DNA of 64,000 nt, taken from contig NC_082595.1 in NCBI RefSeq assembly GCF_030936135.1, positions 113,228,334-113,292,333 on the forward strand. Reading direction: 5' to 3'. Position numbers and translations under genes: made by a program. Source of the DNA: Gavia stellata (Eukaryota; Chordata; Aves; Gaviiformes; Gaviidae). Under the pieces are notes generated by a model. The model worked only from the letters and a program-made list of their open reading frames with translations. It was not told where the DNA came from and made no database searches. Below, one piece after another: positions 46,401-56,400 of the stretch; the first letter of the stretch is position 1; every line of letters begins with the position of its first letter.

Positions 46401-49400
46401 CACCAGTCTCCTCTCATCATAAGAAAAGCCTGCCCGTGGCTCAAAAGTCACCCCAGGGCAGACATGCCAAGGTCTTATCACCAAAAAGTGTCTGTAGGCC
46501 AGAGCCGGCTCTGTTCAGCAGCTCTGCTCCGAGAAAAGACCTACGTCCGAAGCCGTAAAGGCAGAGGAGGAAAAATTCACACCAGGTTTTGTAGTGTGAT
46601 CCTACAGAACAGTCTTTCTGTGAATGACACAGAAGAAATCCTGAAGGAGGCAGGGACCTACCTGATGATGGTGTGCATGCCTCGCACCTGCGGCGTGTTC
46701 TCCAGGACGCTCAGCGTCTTCGGCAGGGGCTGCCCTTGGTGGGCAGAGGCCAGAGCTGCCCTGCAACAAGAAAGCAGTGATCAGAGCTGCACAGCACACA
46801 CACGCAGAGCCACTGTGCTGGACCCCCTGGACATGGCCCCTGACTGAGGAAGGCTCCTCCCAGAGCACCCACTGAACAGGCTGGACTCCAGAAAGTGCTT
46901 GGCCTTCCCGCCCTGGTCCCTAGGAAAGCCCCACATCTGGTACCCAAAGCAGTACCACCCTGTAAAACTGGGGCAAACCTCCCACTGACAACAAATCCAG
47001 CAGCCTCCACACACAAGCCTCTGTCAGCACCTGGGGAGCTGGAGCAGCAGCTCTGCATGGGCAAGACCTTGCTACATATCCTGGGACAGGGCTGCCTGGG
47101 TTGCGCTGGGGTACGAGGACTGTCCCACTAAGGCTGCCTACACGGTGTCCCAGAGAACAGGGAGGACTGTCCAGGGCACTTCTCCCATAGAAGGCAGCAG
47201 CTTGGGGCACTCCAACATTCAGGGCGGGAACCGTGCTCCAGAAAGGGACAGGAGCAGTGCAGGGAGTCAGTCACACAAGTCAAGCATAGCTGCTGTAGGA
47301 CGGGTTACAACAGGAGCCTGCAGCCACAGCGAGACAACCCCCAAGAAGCTGCATGCAGGGCAGCCACCTTGGCAGTCGAGGAAAAGCAGCTACGCTCAGG
47401 CATCTCAGCAAAGCTTTGGCTGGCAGGGATAGAGAAGAGGCAGGACTCCGAAAAGAGCGAGTGCTGGCAGCCCTCCACCCCCTAGCCCAGGAACCGGACC
47501 CTCTGTGGATGGCAGGGTTCTGACGTACCTGACAGTGATCTCGCGCTGGGTGGTAGAGCAGAGTCATCCAGCGTGGCAAAAGGGGAAAGAAAGAACACCC
47601 AGTCACTGCACTGGCCAGGTACAACTGCCGGGCACCCCCAGTCCAACTCCCACCCCTTCTCCTGGGGCTAAACCGAGAGCAGGAAAACCACTGCTGGGCA
47701 CAGTCGAGAGGCAAGGGCAGGCTGTCAAGGCGCAGCCAGGGGCAAGCGAAGTGGGGACAGATGAGATCAGAAGAGCTGACTGGGACTGAGGAAGACAGTA
47801 GGCAAACGAGGCCAGGCCAGACTGCAAGTGCCAGGCGTCACTGCCGGGGTGGGCACTGCACCCAGCCCTGTCTCCATTTCCCCAGCCCCATCTCCATTTC
47901 CCCAGCCCCTGCGTCGCAGCTGTCTGCCCCGAGAGCTGCGCTAAGACCTCTTGTAAAGAGAGAGGCAACACTGAAAGCTTCTGGGTGCTCCAGGAGGGTG
48001 AGCAGCCACATCCCCCCCTCTGCATGCAGAATCCTCCTCCTCCTCCTCGCCCACGCTAGCAGCAATCAGTCAACCCACACCTCACCTTCTCCAGCTGGCT
48101 GTGCACATGCTGCACAATGAGGTCCAGGGCCACAAAGTTCTCCCCACCTGACAGGAGAGCGGAGAAGCCAGGTCAGACGCAGTGACCCAACCCCGTCCCA
48201 GGACCCCTGCTCCCAATGCTCGGGTCAGGTCTGGCGAACACAGCGCAGTCTCACCCCTGGGCACCACGATGTCGGCGACCTGCACAGTGGGCTCGATGTA
48301 CTGCTCGAAGGCTGGCTTCACAAACTTGTTGTATTGCTTGATGACACCCACGATGTCGCGCCCACGTTCCATGATGTCGCGTTGCAGGCGCCGCACCAGC
48401 CGGATGTCAGAGTCCGTGTCCACAAACACTTTCATGTCCAGGAGCTGGAAAACTGGGAGGGGTGAGCACCCCCTATGCAGCCCCTGTCAGTCCTGCCTCG
48501 TTCCCCTCGCCCACAGCCCAGCCATGTCTGACCCCCCACAGCAATGGCATCCAGCACTGCCTCACCTGAAGCCTCTGACATGGCGGTGACCTCTCCCTCC
48601 ACAGCCCCCAGCTATCACCCTGCCCGAGCAGCACCGAGGGCTGGGCTGGGACAGTGCTCATCCCACCCGCAGCAAACCAGTGCATGCCTCCTCCCACACC
48701 ACGCGCCGAGGTGGGCCACCAGCTGCATCAGGCAGCAATACCTTCAGCAACTCCTTGTTCGCAAATGCCAGTATCCCTTCAAAGACGATGACGTTGGCCC
48801 CGTACACCGTTTTCTGTGGGCAGATAAGAGCCATACTCGTCCTGCCCCAATCACGCATGCTGCAGCAACGCCAACACTCGGCACAGACAGCACCTCAACC
48901 CCTGACCCATGCCAGGCTGTTGCCACCCATGGGCGGAACTCCCCATCACCCAACCTTTAAGAGCCCTTTTTCTCACCCCTGCACCCGAGACCATAGCCTT
49001 GCGTTCACCCAGAACCTTGCTCCAGAACACCAAACCTCTGCCCAACACCTTCCCCCAGCCCTCATCCTCCCTGCACTCCTCCATACTCCGCACTGCAGCC
49101 CCTCCCCAAACTCTGTGCTGGTCCCTGTTTCCACCTCCATCTCTCTGTCTCCATGCTCCCTCCCTGCCTCTGCACCCCCAATCCCCCCAGAGTGACCCTC
49201 CCACACCTGACAGCCCCCAGCCCCTCCCTCCCTTTGCCCTCCCAGGCCCCAGAGCTCCTGCATCCCTGCTCCTGCCCCACAGGTGTCCCCCTGTTCCTGG
49301 CGGCTCTCCCCACGGCGCCCGGCCCGCCTGCCCTCCCGGGGCCCGGCCCGGCTCCCCTGCAACACCCACCCACTCGCGGCGGCGGCTGTGCGTGGTGAAG

Positions 49401-51068
49401 TCGTAGACCGGCACCTTCACGCTCTTGCCCTTCTTGAGCTTGCGGAGGACGCTGACGAGCAGCTCGAAGTCGAAGGCGTCGGGGTGGTCGAAGTTGTAGT
49501 CGCTGCGGGCTGCCAGCGCCTGCTGCCCCTCATCCAGCACCTGCAGGCCCCATCACCGCTCAGCGCCACGCCGGCCGGCCCCGACCCACGGGCCCCGTCG
49601 CCGCTCAGCGCCGCGCTGGCCCCCCCGGCCCTCACCTTGTAGAAGGAGTCCATGGAGAGCAGCACGACCCAGGGCACATCCAGCGCCTCTATGATCCGCG
49701 TGGCCACCGTCGTCTTGCCCGAGGCGCTGCCACCACACAGGCCTGGGGGCAGCTGGACGGTGGCACCGCGGCAGCCGCAGAGCGGCTCCAGTCCCAGCTC
49801 CATCACCCCCCAAGCTCCAGTCCCACCCTGGGTCGGTCCCGCTTCCAGCCCCGTCCCAGCTCCGGCCTTGGTCCCCTCCCCGGTCCCGGCCCGGGCTCGG
49901 TCCCCTCCCCGGTCCCGGCCCGGGCTCCGTCCCCTCCCCGGCCCCGGTCCCGGCCCGGGCTCCGTCCCCTCCCCGGCCCCGGCCCCGGTCCCGGCCCGGG
50001 CTCCGTCCCCTCCCCGGCCCCGGCCCCGGTCCCGGCCCGGGCTCCGTCCCCTCCCCGGCCCCGGCCCCGGTCCCGGCCCGGGCTCCGTCCCCTCCCCGGC
50101 CCCGGCCCCGGTCCCGGCCCGGGCTCCGTCCCCTCCCCGGCCCCGGCCCCGGTCCCGGCCCGGGCTCCGTCCCCTCCCCGGCCCCGGCCCCGGTCCCGGC
50201 CCGGGCTCCGTCCCCTCCCCGGCCCCGGCCCCGGTCCCGGCCCGGGCTCCGTCCCCTCCCCGGCCCCGGCCCCGGTCCCGGCCCGGGCTCCGTCCCCTCC
50301 CCGGCCCCGGCCCCGGTCCCGGCCCGGGCTCCGTCCCCTCCCCGGCCCCGGCCCCGGTCCCGGCCCGGGCTCCGTCCCCTCCCCGGCCCCGGCCCCGGTC
50401 CCGGCCCGGGCTCCGTCCCCTCCCCGGCCCCGGCCCCGGTCCCGGCCCGGGCTCCGTCCCCTCCCCGGCCCCGGTCCCGGTCCCGGCCCGGGCTCCGTCC
50501 CCTCCCCGGTCCCGGTCCCGGTCCCGGCCCGGGCTCCGTCCCCTCCCCGGTCCCGGTCCCGGTCCCGGTCCCGGCCCGGGCTCCGTCCCCTCCCCGGTCC
50601 CGGTCCCGGTCCCGGTCCCGGCCCGGGCTCCGTCCCCTCCCCGGTCCCGGTCCCGGTCCCGGTCCCGGCCCGGGCTCCGTCCCCTCCCCGGTCCCGGTCC
50701 CGGTCCCGGTCCCGGCCCGGGCTCCGTCCCCTCCCCGGTCCCGGTCCCGGCCCGGGCTCCGTCCCCTCCCCGGCCCCGGCCCCGGTCCCGGCCCGGGCCC
50801 GTCCCCGCCGCTCACCGATGACGAAGGCCTCGTCCACGGGCGCGCCGGTCTCGCTGTACCAGGGCGGCCGCCCGGCCGTGTAGATGGTCCGCTTGCTGGT
50901 GCGCAGCAGCGGCGGCTCCGGCTTGCACTGGCTGGCGGTCCGCCGCCGCGGGGACGGCGCCAGCGGCAACCGGCTCAGCAGCGAGCCCAGCGGGCCGGGG
51001 CCGGGGCCGCGCTCGGGGCCCGCCGCGCCCCACGCGCCGCGCCGCTCCTCCGCGCCCGCCGCCGCCAT
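37446..51068 (-). CDS. Uridine-cytidine kinase-like 1 paralogue (UCKL1-like)
   Basis: Fourteen exons: 50816-51068, 49636-49742, 49370-49540, 48742-48813, 48255-48444, 48086-48147, 47529-47545, 46662-46760, 38629-38722, 38455-38517, 38106-38228, 37921-38028, 37677-37833 and 37446-37519. They total 1590 bases, 529 residues (human UCKL1: 548), in frame throughout. The N-terminus carries [20 protein letters not shown]-like sequence (here [20 protein letters not shown]). The P-loop is GGSASGKTT (about residue 90), followed by [16 protein letters not shown] and YDFTTHSR of the uridine kinase fold. The C-terminal half is uracil phosphoribosyltransferase-like ([40 protein letters not shown]). It would phosphorylate uridine/cytidine in pyrimidine salvage. 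The human CAD locus has no such gene; human UCKL1 is beside DNAJC5 on chromosome 20. I therefore leave the symbol open: UCKL1 itself or a second, ohnologous copy. Confidence 0.93.
38723..46661 (-). other. UCKL1-like intron 8 (7.9 kb), host of a CR1 element
   Basis: The largest intron of the window and the least GC-rich part. It holds the CR1 copy at about 42.74-44.56 kb, antisense to the gene. I see no other recognised repeat or exon; frames of up to about 340 codons (such as 40715-41731) show no family features. Confidence 0.75.
42745..44560 (+). mobile_element. CR1 LINE, 5'-truncated, ORF2 reverse transcriptase to 3' end
   Basis: About 1.8 kb on the plus strand, from mid ORF2 to the CR1 3' end with TTTTCCAACC and a short ATTCTGTGATTT tail. 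Recognisable ORF2 motifs include [44 protein letters not shown]-type ([16 protein letters not shown]), [20 protein letters not shown] and [20 protein letters not shown]. The first part is interrupted by a stop near 43253 and changes frame near 43500. After that, 328 codons are open to the natural end of ORF2 (43489-44475). The RT active-site motif reads SADD instead of FADD. The copy is therefore inactive but fairly young compared with the other CR1 pieces here. It lies antisense in the UCKL1-like intron 8. Confidence 0.93.
49865..50805. repeat. 41-bp GC-only-like minisatellite filling UCKL1-like intron 1
   Basis: More than twenty tandem units of mostly 41 bp (35-bp and 47-bp variants at the ends) built from CCGGCCCCGG, TCCCGGCCCGGGCTCCGT and CCCCTCCCC blocks, almost without A or T. 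Forty-one is not a multiple of three, so every frame cycles through the same peptides. This creates long open frames on both strands (389 and over 500 codons) that are artefacts. The C-rich strand is the plus strand, so the gene's own transcript is G-rich. Confidence 0.95.
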
Positions 51069-51460
51069 CTCCCCGCGCCGCCACGGGCCGGGCCGGGCCG
51101 CGGGGGCTGCCGGGACGGGCCGCGGCCGCACACGGCTCCCGACGGCCCCCGCGGCCCCGCCCCGCCCCGCCCCGCCCCGCGCGAGCCCCGCCCCGCGCCC
51201 CGCGCGAGCCCCGCCCCGCCCGGGAGCCGGCTGCGGCGAGCTTACCGGACCCCCTCCCCGGCACCGCTCCCGCCGCCCCGCGCCCAGCACCCACGGACCG
51301 GTGGAGGCCGGGCCCCGCCGGGGTCCCTCCGGGGCAACCCCCCTGCTCCGGCCGGGCCACCCGGAGCCGCTGCCCAGGAGCACGACCGGAGTCTCCCGGG
51401 ACGGAGACCCCACCAGCGCCCCGGGCAGCCTGTGCCTGCGTCACCCCTGCGCTGAGGAGC
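51069..51460 (-). promoter_or_regulatory. CpG-rich probable promoter of the UCKL1-like gene
   Basis: Upstream of the start codon lies very CpG-dense DNA with repeated CCCCGCCCCGCC GC boxes (about 51155-51225) and no TATA box. A TSS in this stretch is likely. Motifs are seen; function is inference. Confidence 0.5.
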
Positions 51461-51479
51461 GTGTCCGGTGCTCAGGGGG

Positions 51480-52600
51480 ACCCCCCGGGGTCCAGTCTGT
51501 GCCCGTCACCCCGGGTCCCGGCACCGGGCACCACTGGGAAGAGCCGGGCTCCGTCCTCTTGGCACCCTCCCTGCAGGTATTTACAGACATGGCTCAATCC
51601 CCCCGAGCCCTCTCTGCTCCCGGCGGAGCAGTGCCAGCTCCCTCAGCCTCTCCTCGCAGCAGAGATGCTCCAGTCCCTTCCCCATCTTGGTGGCCCCAAG
51701 ACTGGACTCTCTCCAGTCTGCCCATGTCTCTCTTGTACTGGGGAGCCCAGCACTGCACCCAGCACTCCAGGGGTGGCCTCGGCAGTGCTGGGCAGAGGGG
51801 AAGGATCCCCTCCCTCCACCTCCTGGCAACACTCCTAATGCAGCCCAGGACACCATTCGCTGCCTTTGCAGCAAGGGCGCATTGCTGATTCACGGTCGAC
51901 CTGGTGTCCACCAGCACCCCCGGGGCCTTTTCTGCTGAGCTGCTTTTCCAACTGGGTGGCCCCCAGCATGTGCTGGTGCTAGGGGGTTGTTTCTCCCCAG
52001 GGGCAGCACTTGCACTTCCCCTTGCTGAACTCCACGAGGTTCCTGCCAGCCTCCTTCTCCAGCCTGTCCAGATCCCCCTGCACTAGAAGCAGCACGACCC
52101 TCTGGTGTACAGCCGCTCCCCCCAGCTTGGTGTCATCTGCAAAGCTGTGAGGGTACACTCTGCCCCACCCTCCAGATCATTAATAAAGGCGTTAAATGGG
52201 ACTGGACCCACTACTGACCCCTGGGGTACACTGGTGGCTACTGGCCTCCAACTAGACTTTGTGCCACTGATCGCCACCCTCCAGCCCTGGCCATGCAGCC
52301 AGTTTTCAACGCACCTCATTGTCTGCTCATCCAGTCCACACTGCCACAGCTTCTCTAGGAAGATTTTATGGGACACAGTGTCAAAAGCCTTCCTTGAAGT
52401 CCGGGTAGACAACGTCCACTGCGCTCCCCTCATCTTCCAGGCCCGTCATCTCACCGCAGGATGCGATGAGGTTGGCCGGGCACAACCTCCCCTTGGTGAA
52501 GCCACGCTGACTGCCCCGGATGACTTTCTTGTTCTTCACGTGCTTAGAAAGGGTTCCCAGGATTAGGTGTCCCATCGCCTTCCCAGGGACAGAGGTGAGG
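51480..52600 (-). mobile_element. CR1 LINE fragment (-) between UCKL1-like and SLC30A3
   Basis: Reverse CR1 ORF2: the plus strand shows AGCAGAGATGCTCCAGTCCC, TTGCAGCAAGGGCGCATTGC, AGCTTGGTGTCATCTGCAAA and ACAGTGTCAAAAGCCTTCCT. These are the complements of the CR1 segments for VAAKAANGVLG, FADDTKLG and KAFDTVSH. The order runs from the 3' part of ORF2 at the left towards its middle at the right. It is decayed and lacks a visible 3' tail. Confidence 0.88.
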
Positions 52601-53306
52601 CGGACCCCCTGTACCTAAACTGTCCTCCCCATAGCTGAGCAGTCCCCCCATACCCAAACAGCCCCCCATGTGAAAGCAGCCCCCCTTACACAAAGAGTTC
52701 CCACATAAGCAAGCGGGCCCCCTGTACCCGAACAGCCTCCCCTTACCCGAGCACTTCCCCTCTACCTGAGCAGCCCCCCGCACCTGAACCGCGCCCCCCG
52801 CACCCGATCAGCCCCCCGCACCCCACCAGCCCCCCCGTGCAGGTTAACCAGAGCACCCCGCGCTGCCCTGGCTGCCAGCACAGCCCCGGCACTCCCGGCA
52901 GAGCTGGGGCTGCTGTCCGGCGCCTTCCCGGGGCGCCGCGGCTCCGGAGCAGCGACCCGCGGCCCTACGCCGCCTCGGCTGGACCGGGGGGTCACCCCCC
53001 CCCGCCCCGCCGTGCCCTTGGCTGGTGGTTCGGTGGGGCCGCGGCCCCGGGCCCCGCCGGGTAGGACCCCGCTGCCCCGGGGAGGGGCTGCGCCGCCGGC
53101 GCTCCTCCGGGGCAGAGCCGGGGAGCCCGGGGGGTGCCGGCTCCTCCCGCCCCCCCGGGCCGGGGCCGGTCCCCCCGCAGCCCCCGCCCGTCCCCCGCCG
53201 CGGTCCCGCGCGTGGCCTGGGAGAGGGGCGGGGCCAGGCGGCGGGGGCGGGGCCCGAGCCCCGCCTCCTCTCTCCCTCCAGCCAGTGGGTCTGCGCGGGC
53301 GGTGCT

Positions 53307-53378
53307 GCGGCAGGGGGCGGGGCCGCGGCAGGGGGCGGGGCCGCGGCAGGGGGCGGGGCCGCGGCAGGGGGCGGGGCC
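53307..53378 (+). promoter_or_regulatory. Four exact 18-bp repeats with GC boxes before SLC30A3
   Basis: Four perfect copies of GCGGCAGGGGGCGGGGCC, each holding a GGGGCGGGGC Sp1/KLF site, end 46 bases before the SLC30A3 start codon. The spacing of 18 bp is constant. It probably forms the core promoter or 5' UTR of SLC30A3. There is no TATA box. Confidence 0.65.
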
Positions 53379-53424
53379 GCGGCGGTCCCGGCGGCGGGTG
53401 CCCGCGGTGCTGCTCGCCCCCGCC

Positions 53425-56400
53425 ATGGAGTCCCCGACCGGCACCGAGAGCGCCCGCCTGGTCAGCCCGCGGGGCGGCCCCGCCGACGGCAGCCTGCGGC
53501 TCAAGAGGTACCGCCGGCACCGGCACCCCATCGCCCCGGCACCTCCATCACCCCCGGCACCGGCACCTCCGGCACCCCCGGCACCCCCATCACCCCGGCA
53601 CCTCCATCACCGGCACCTCCATCACCCCCGCACCGGCACCTCCGGCACCATGGCACCCCCAGCACCCCCAGCACCCCGACACCTCCATCACCCTGACACC
53701 TCCATCACCCTTGGCACTCCTGGCACTGCCACCCCCGGCACCCCATCACCCTGCTAGTGCCACCTCCCAGTGCCCCCAGCAAACCCCTGGCACCGCCACC
53801 TCCATCATCCCCCGCATCTGCAACCTTCGATCTCCCCGCGCCCGCACTGCCGGCACTGGCGGGAGCCATCGCCCCCGGCATCTCCATCACTCCCCATCAC
53901 CCCCGGCTCCTCCACCCCCCGGCTCCCGCACCCTCCGGCACTGGTACCCCCGGCACACCTCGGCAGCGCCAGCTCCCATCCCCCGGGACCCGCAAGCCCC
54001 CGGCACGTCCAGCGCTGCCCAGCTCCCACGCCTCCCACCCCTCCAACACCCGCACCCCCCGGCACGTCCACACCCCCCAGCCCCCGCGCCTTCATCCATC
54101 TGGCACGGACATCAGCACCTCCGCAGACGCCGAGCCAGCCCCGACCGTCCGTGCACCGGCACCTCCTTCCAGCCCACACCGGCACCCGCACCCCCTGACA
54201 CCGGCAGCCATCCCCTCCCGGGTACCCGCACCTCCATCCAGCCCACACCCGCACCCGCACCCCCTGACACCGGCAGCCATCCCCTCCCGGGTACCCGCAC
54301 CTCCATCCAAGCGGAACCAGCACCCCCACCCGTGCGCCAGCTTCGCTCCCCCCTCGGGTGTCCGTCCGGCTGCTGCCGGCGTCCGAACGTCACCCGCTCG
54401 CACCGGTACCGTCCATCCATCACCTCCCCGCACCGGTGCCGTCCGTTCACCGCCTCCCCGCACCGGCACGCTGGTCCACCCCCTCTCCCGCACTGATGCC
54501 CCGCACAGCAGCGCCCCGGCACCGGCCCCCCGCCCGCCCCCCGCCGCGCCGCTTCCCACCCCTCAGGTCCCCGCACGGGCGTCCCGTCCAGCAGCGCGAC
54601 CCCTCGGTCCCACCGGCACCTCCGCCGCGGGCACCGGCACGGGCCCCCGCACCGCTCCCGCTCCCGCTCCCGCACCGCTCCCGCTCCCGCTCCCGCACCG
54701 CTCCCGGCCCCGGCCCCGCCGTCCCCCGCCCCCGGCCGCGCTCCCCTCGGCCCCGCCGAGAGCTCCGCGCCGCCTCCCGCCCGCGGGCCCGTGGCTGCAC
54801 GTCCCGGCGGGGGGGGTCCGCCGCCGCGGGCCCGCCTCCCCCGTCCCCCCCCGGTGCCCCGCCGGCGGCCAGGCCGCGGAGCCCGGTGCGGCAGCGGGAC
54901 CCGCCAGCGGGCCGGGCCGGGGCGGGGGCGCAGCCCGCGGGGGCCGCAGCCACCAGCGTTGTCACCGGCTGCGGCGGGGCGGGGGGCGGCGGGGCTTGGG
55001 CGGGCGTTCGGCGCCGCCCCCCGGGACCAGCCTGGGCACCCTCGCCGGTGTCGCACGGGCCGGGGCCGGGACCGGGAGGGGCGATGTCGTGTGCCCGGTG
55101 CTCCGCAGCTGCCCGGCCGGCGGGAACCCCGGGCAACCGGGCCGGACTGCGGCTACCAGGGGTTCCGGGAGTCCCGGGCAACCGGGCCAGACTGCGGCTA
55201 CCAGGGGTTCCGGGAGTCCCGGGCAACCGGGCCAGACTGCGGCTACCAGGGGTTCCGGGAGTCCCGGGCAACCGGGCCGGACTGCGGCTACCAGGGGTTC
55301 CGGGAGTCCCGGGCAACCGGGCCGGACTGCGGCTACCAGGGGTTCCGGGAGTCCCGGGCAGGGGCACCAGGAGCCGGTGTGGCCAGCAGTGACCCCCGCC
55401 CCCAGTCTGTTCGCAGGCCCCCAGGACCCCCTGGCACCGCCGGGCCCCCCAGCTCTGGCTCCCCGCTGCTGCTGCAGCCCCCCGGCCCCCAGCCCTGGCC
55501 GGGGGAGGCTCCAGGCCCGCCGGCAGCTGAGCATCGCCTGCACCGTCTGCTGTGTCTTCATGGTCGGGGAGGTGATAGGTAACGGCAGGACGGGGATGGG
55601 GACGGGGACAGGGGGCTGCTGTGGCACTGGCTGCCAGCTGCTCTGCGCCCGCAGGCGGGTACCTGGCACACAGCCTGGCCATCATGACGGACGCAGCCCA
55701 CCTGCTGACGGATGTGGGCAGCATGTCCGTCAGCCTCTTCTCCCTCTGGGTCTCCACCCGCCCGCCCACCAAGACCATGAGCTTCGGCTGGCACCGCTCA
55801 GGTGAGCTGTGGGGGCACAGCTCCACAGGAGCCCCACAGCCGGGGTGGGTGCTCACAGCTCCTGTCCCACAGAGACGCTGGGTGCACTGGCCTCTGTCCT
55901 CTCCATCTGGGTTGTGACCGGGGCCCTCGTCTACCTGGCAGCCGCCCGCATCATCAGCAACGACTACGAGATTGAGGCGCGAGCCATGCTGGCTACATCT
56001 GCCAGTGCCGTCGGCGTCAACCTGGTGTACGTCCCACCCAGGGCTGTGCGCATCTGCGTCCCCCTGCACACCCCCATCCTGAGCCCTGGCCTCCCTTCCC
56101 ACACCCCTGCCCCACGCATGCCCCTGGTACCCCAAGACCCCTAGCCCTCGCCCCCAGGTCACCTTGTCCCTGTGCACCAGCCTCACGTCTCCAAGCGCTG
56201 CCTCCCCCTATTCCCTGTTCCCCATATGCTCCCAGCTTTCAGCCCATGTATGTACATCCTCTGGCCCCACATCCCCTGGCCCCCCGAAGCAGCACCCCCT
56301 CAGCCCTGCACCCAAGCCCAGCCTGAGCCCTGGCACATGCCCCAGGCCTGAATCCCTGCCCTGGCCCCACGTGTGCCCTGGCCCCACGCACCCTCCTGCA

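Noticed and set aside
49553-51413. Gly/Pro/Arg-rich frames of 389-536 codons on both strands
   Set aside because: Product of the 41-bp minisatellite in UCKL1-like intron 1. Only the first and second exons of the kinase gene are real coding sequence here.
55131-55355. CRISPR-like look of the regular 45-bp repeats
   Set aside because: Direct head-to-tail copies without unique spacers, in an animal gene intron; an ordinary minisatellite.
53012-55805. Pro/Ala/His-rich plus-strand frames of about 490-680 codons
   Set aside because: They cover SLC30A3 intron 1 repeats and only touch the true exons 1 and 2, which are spliced out of them.
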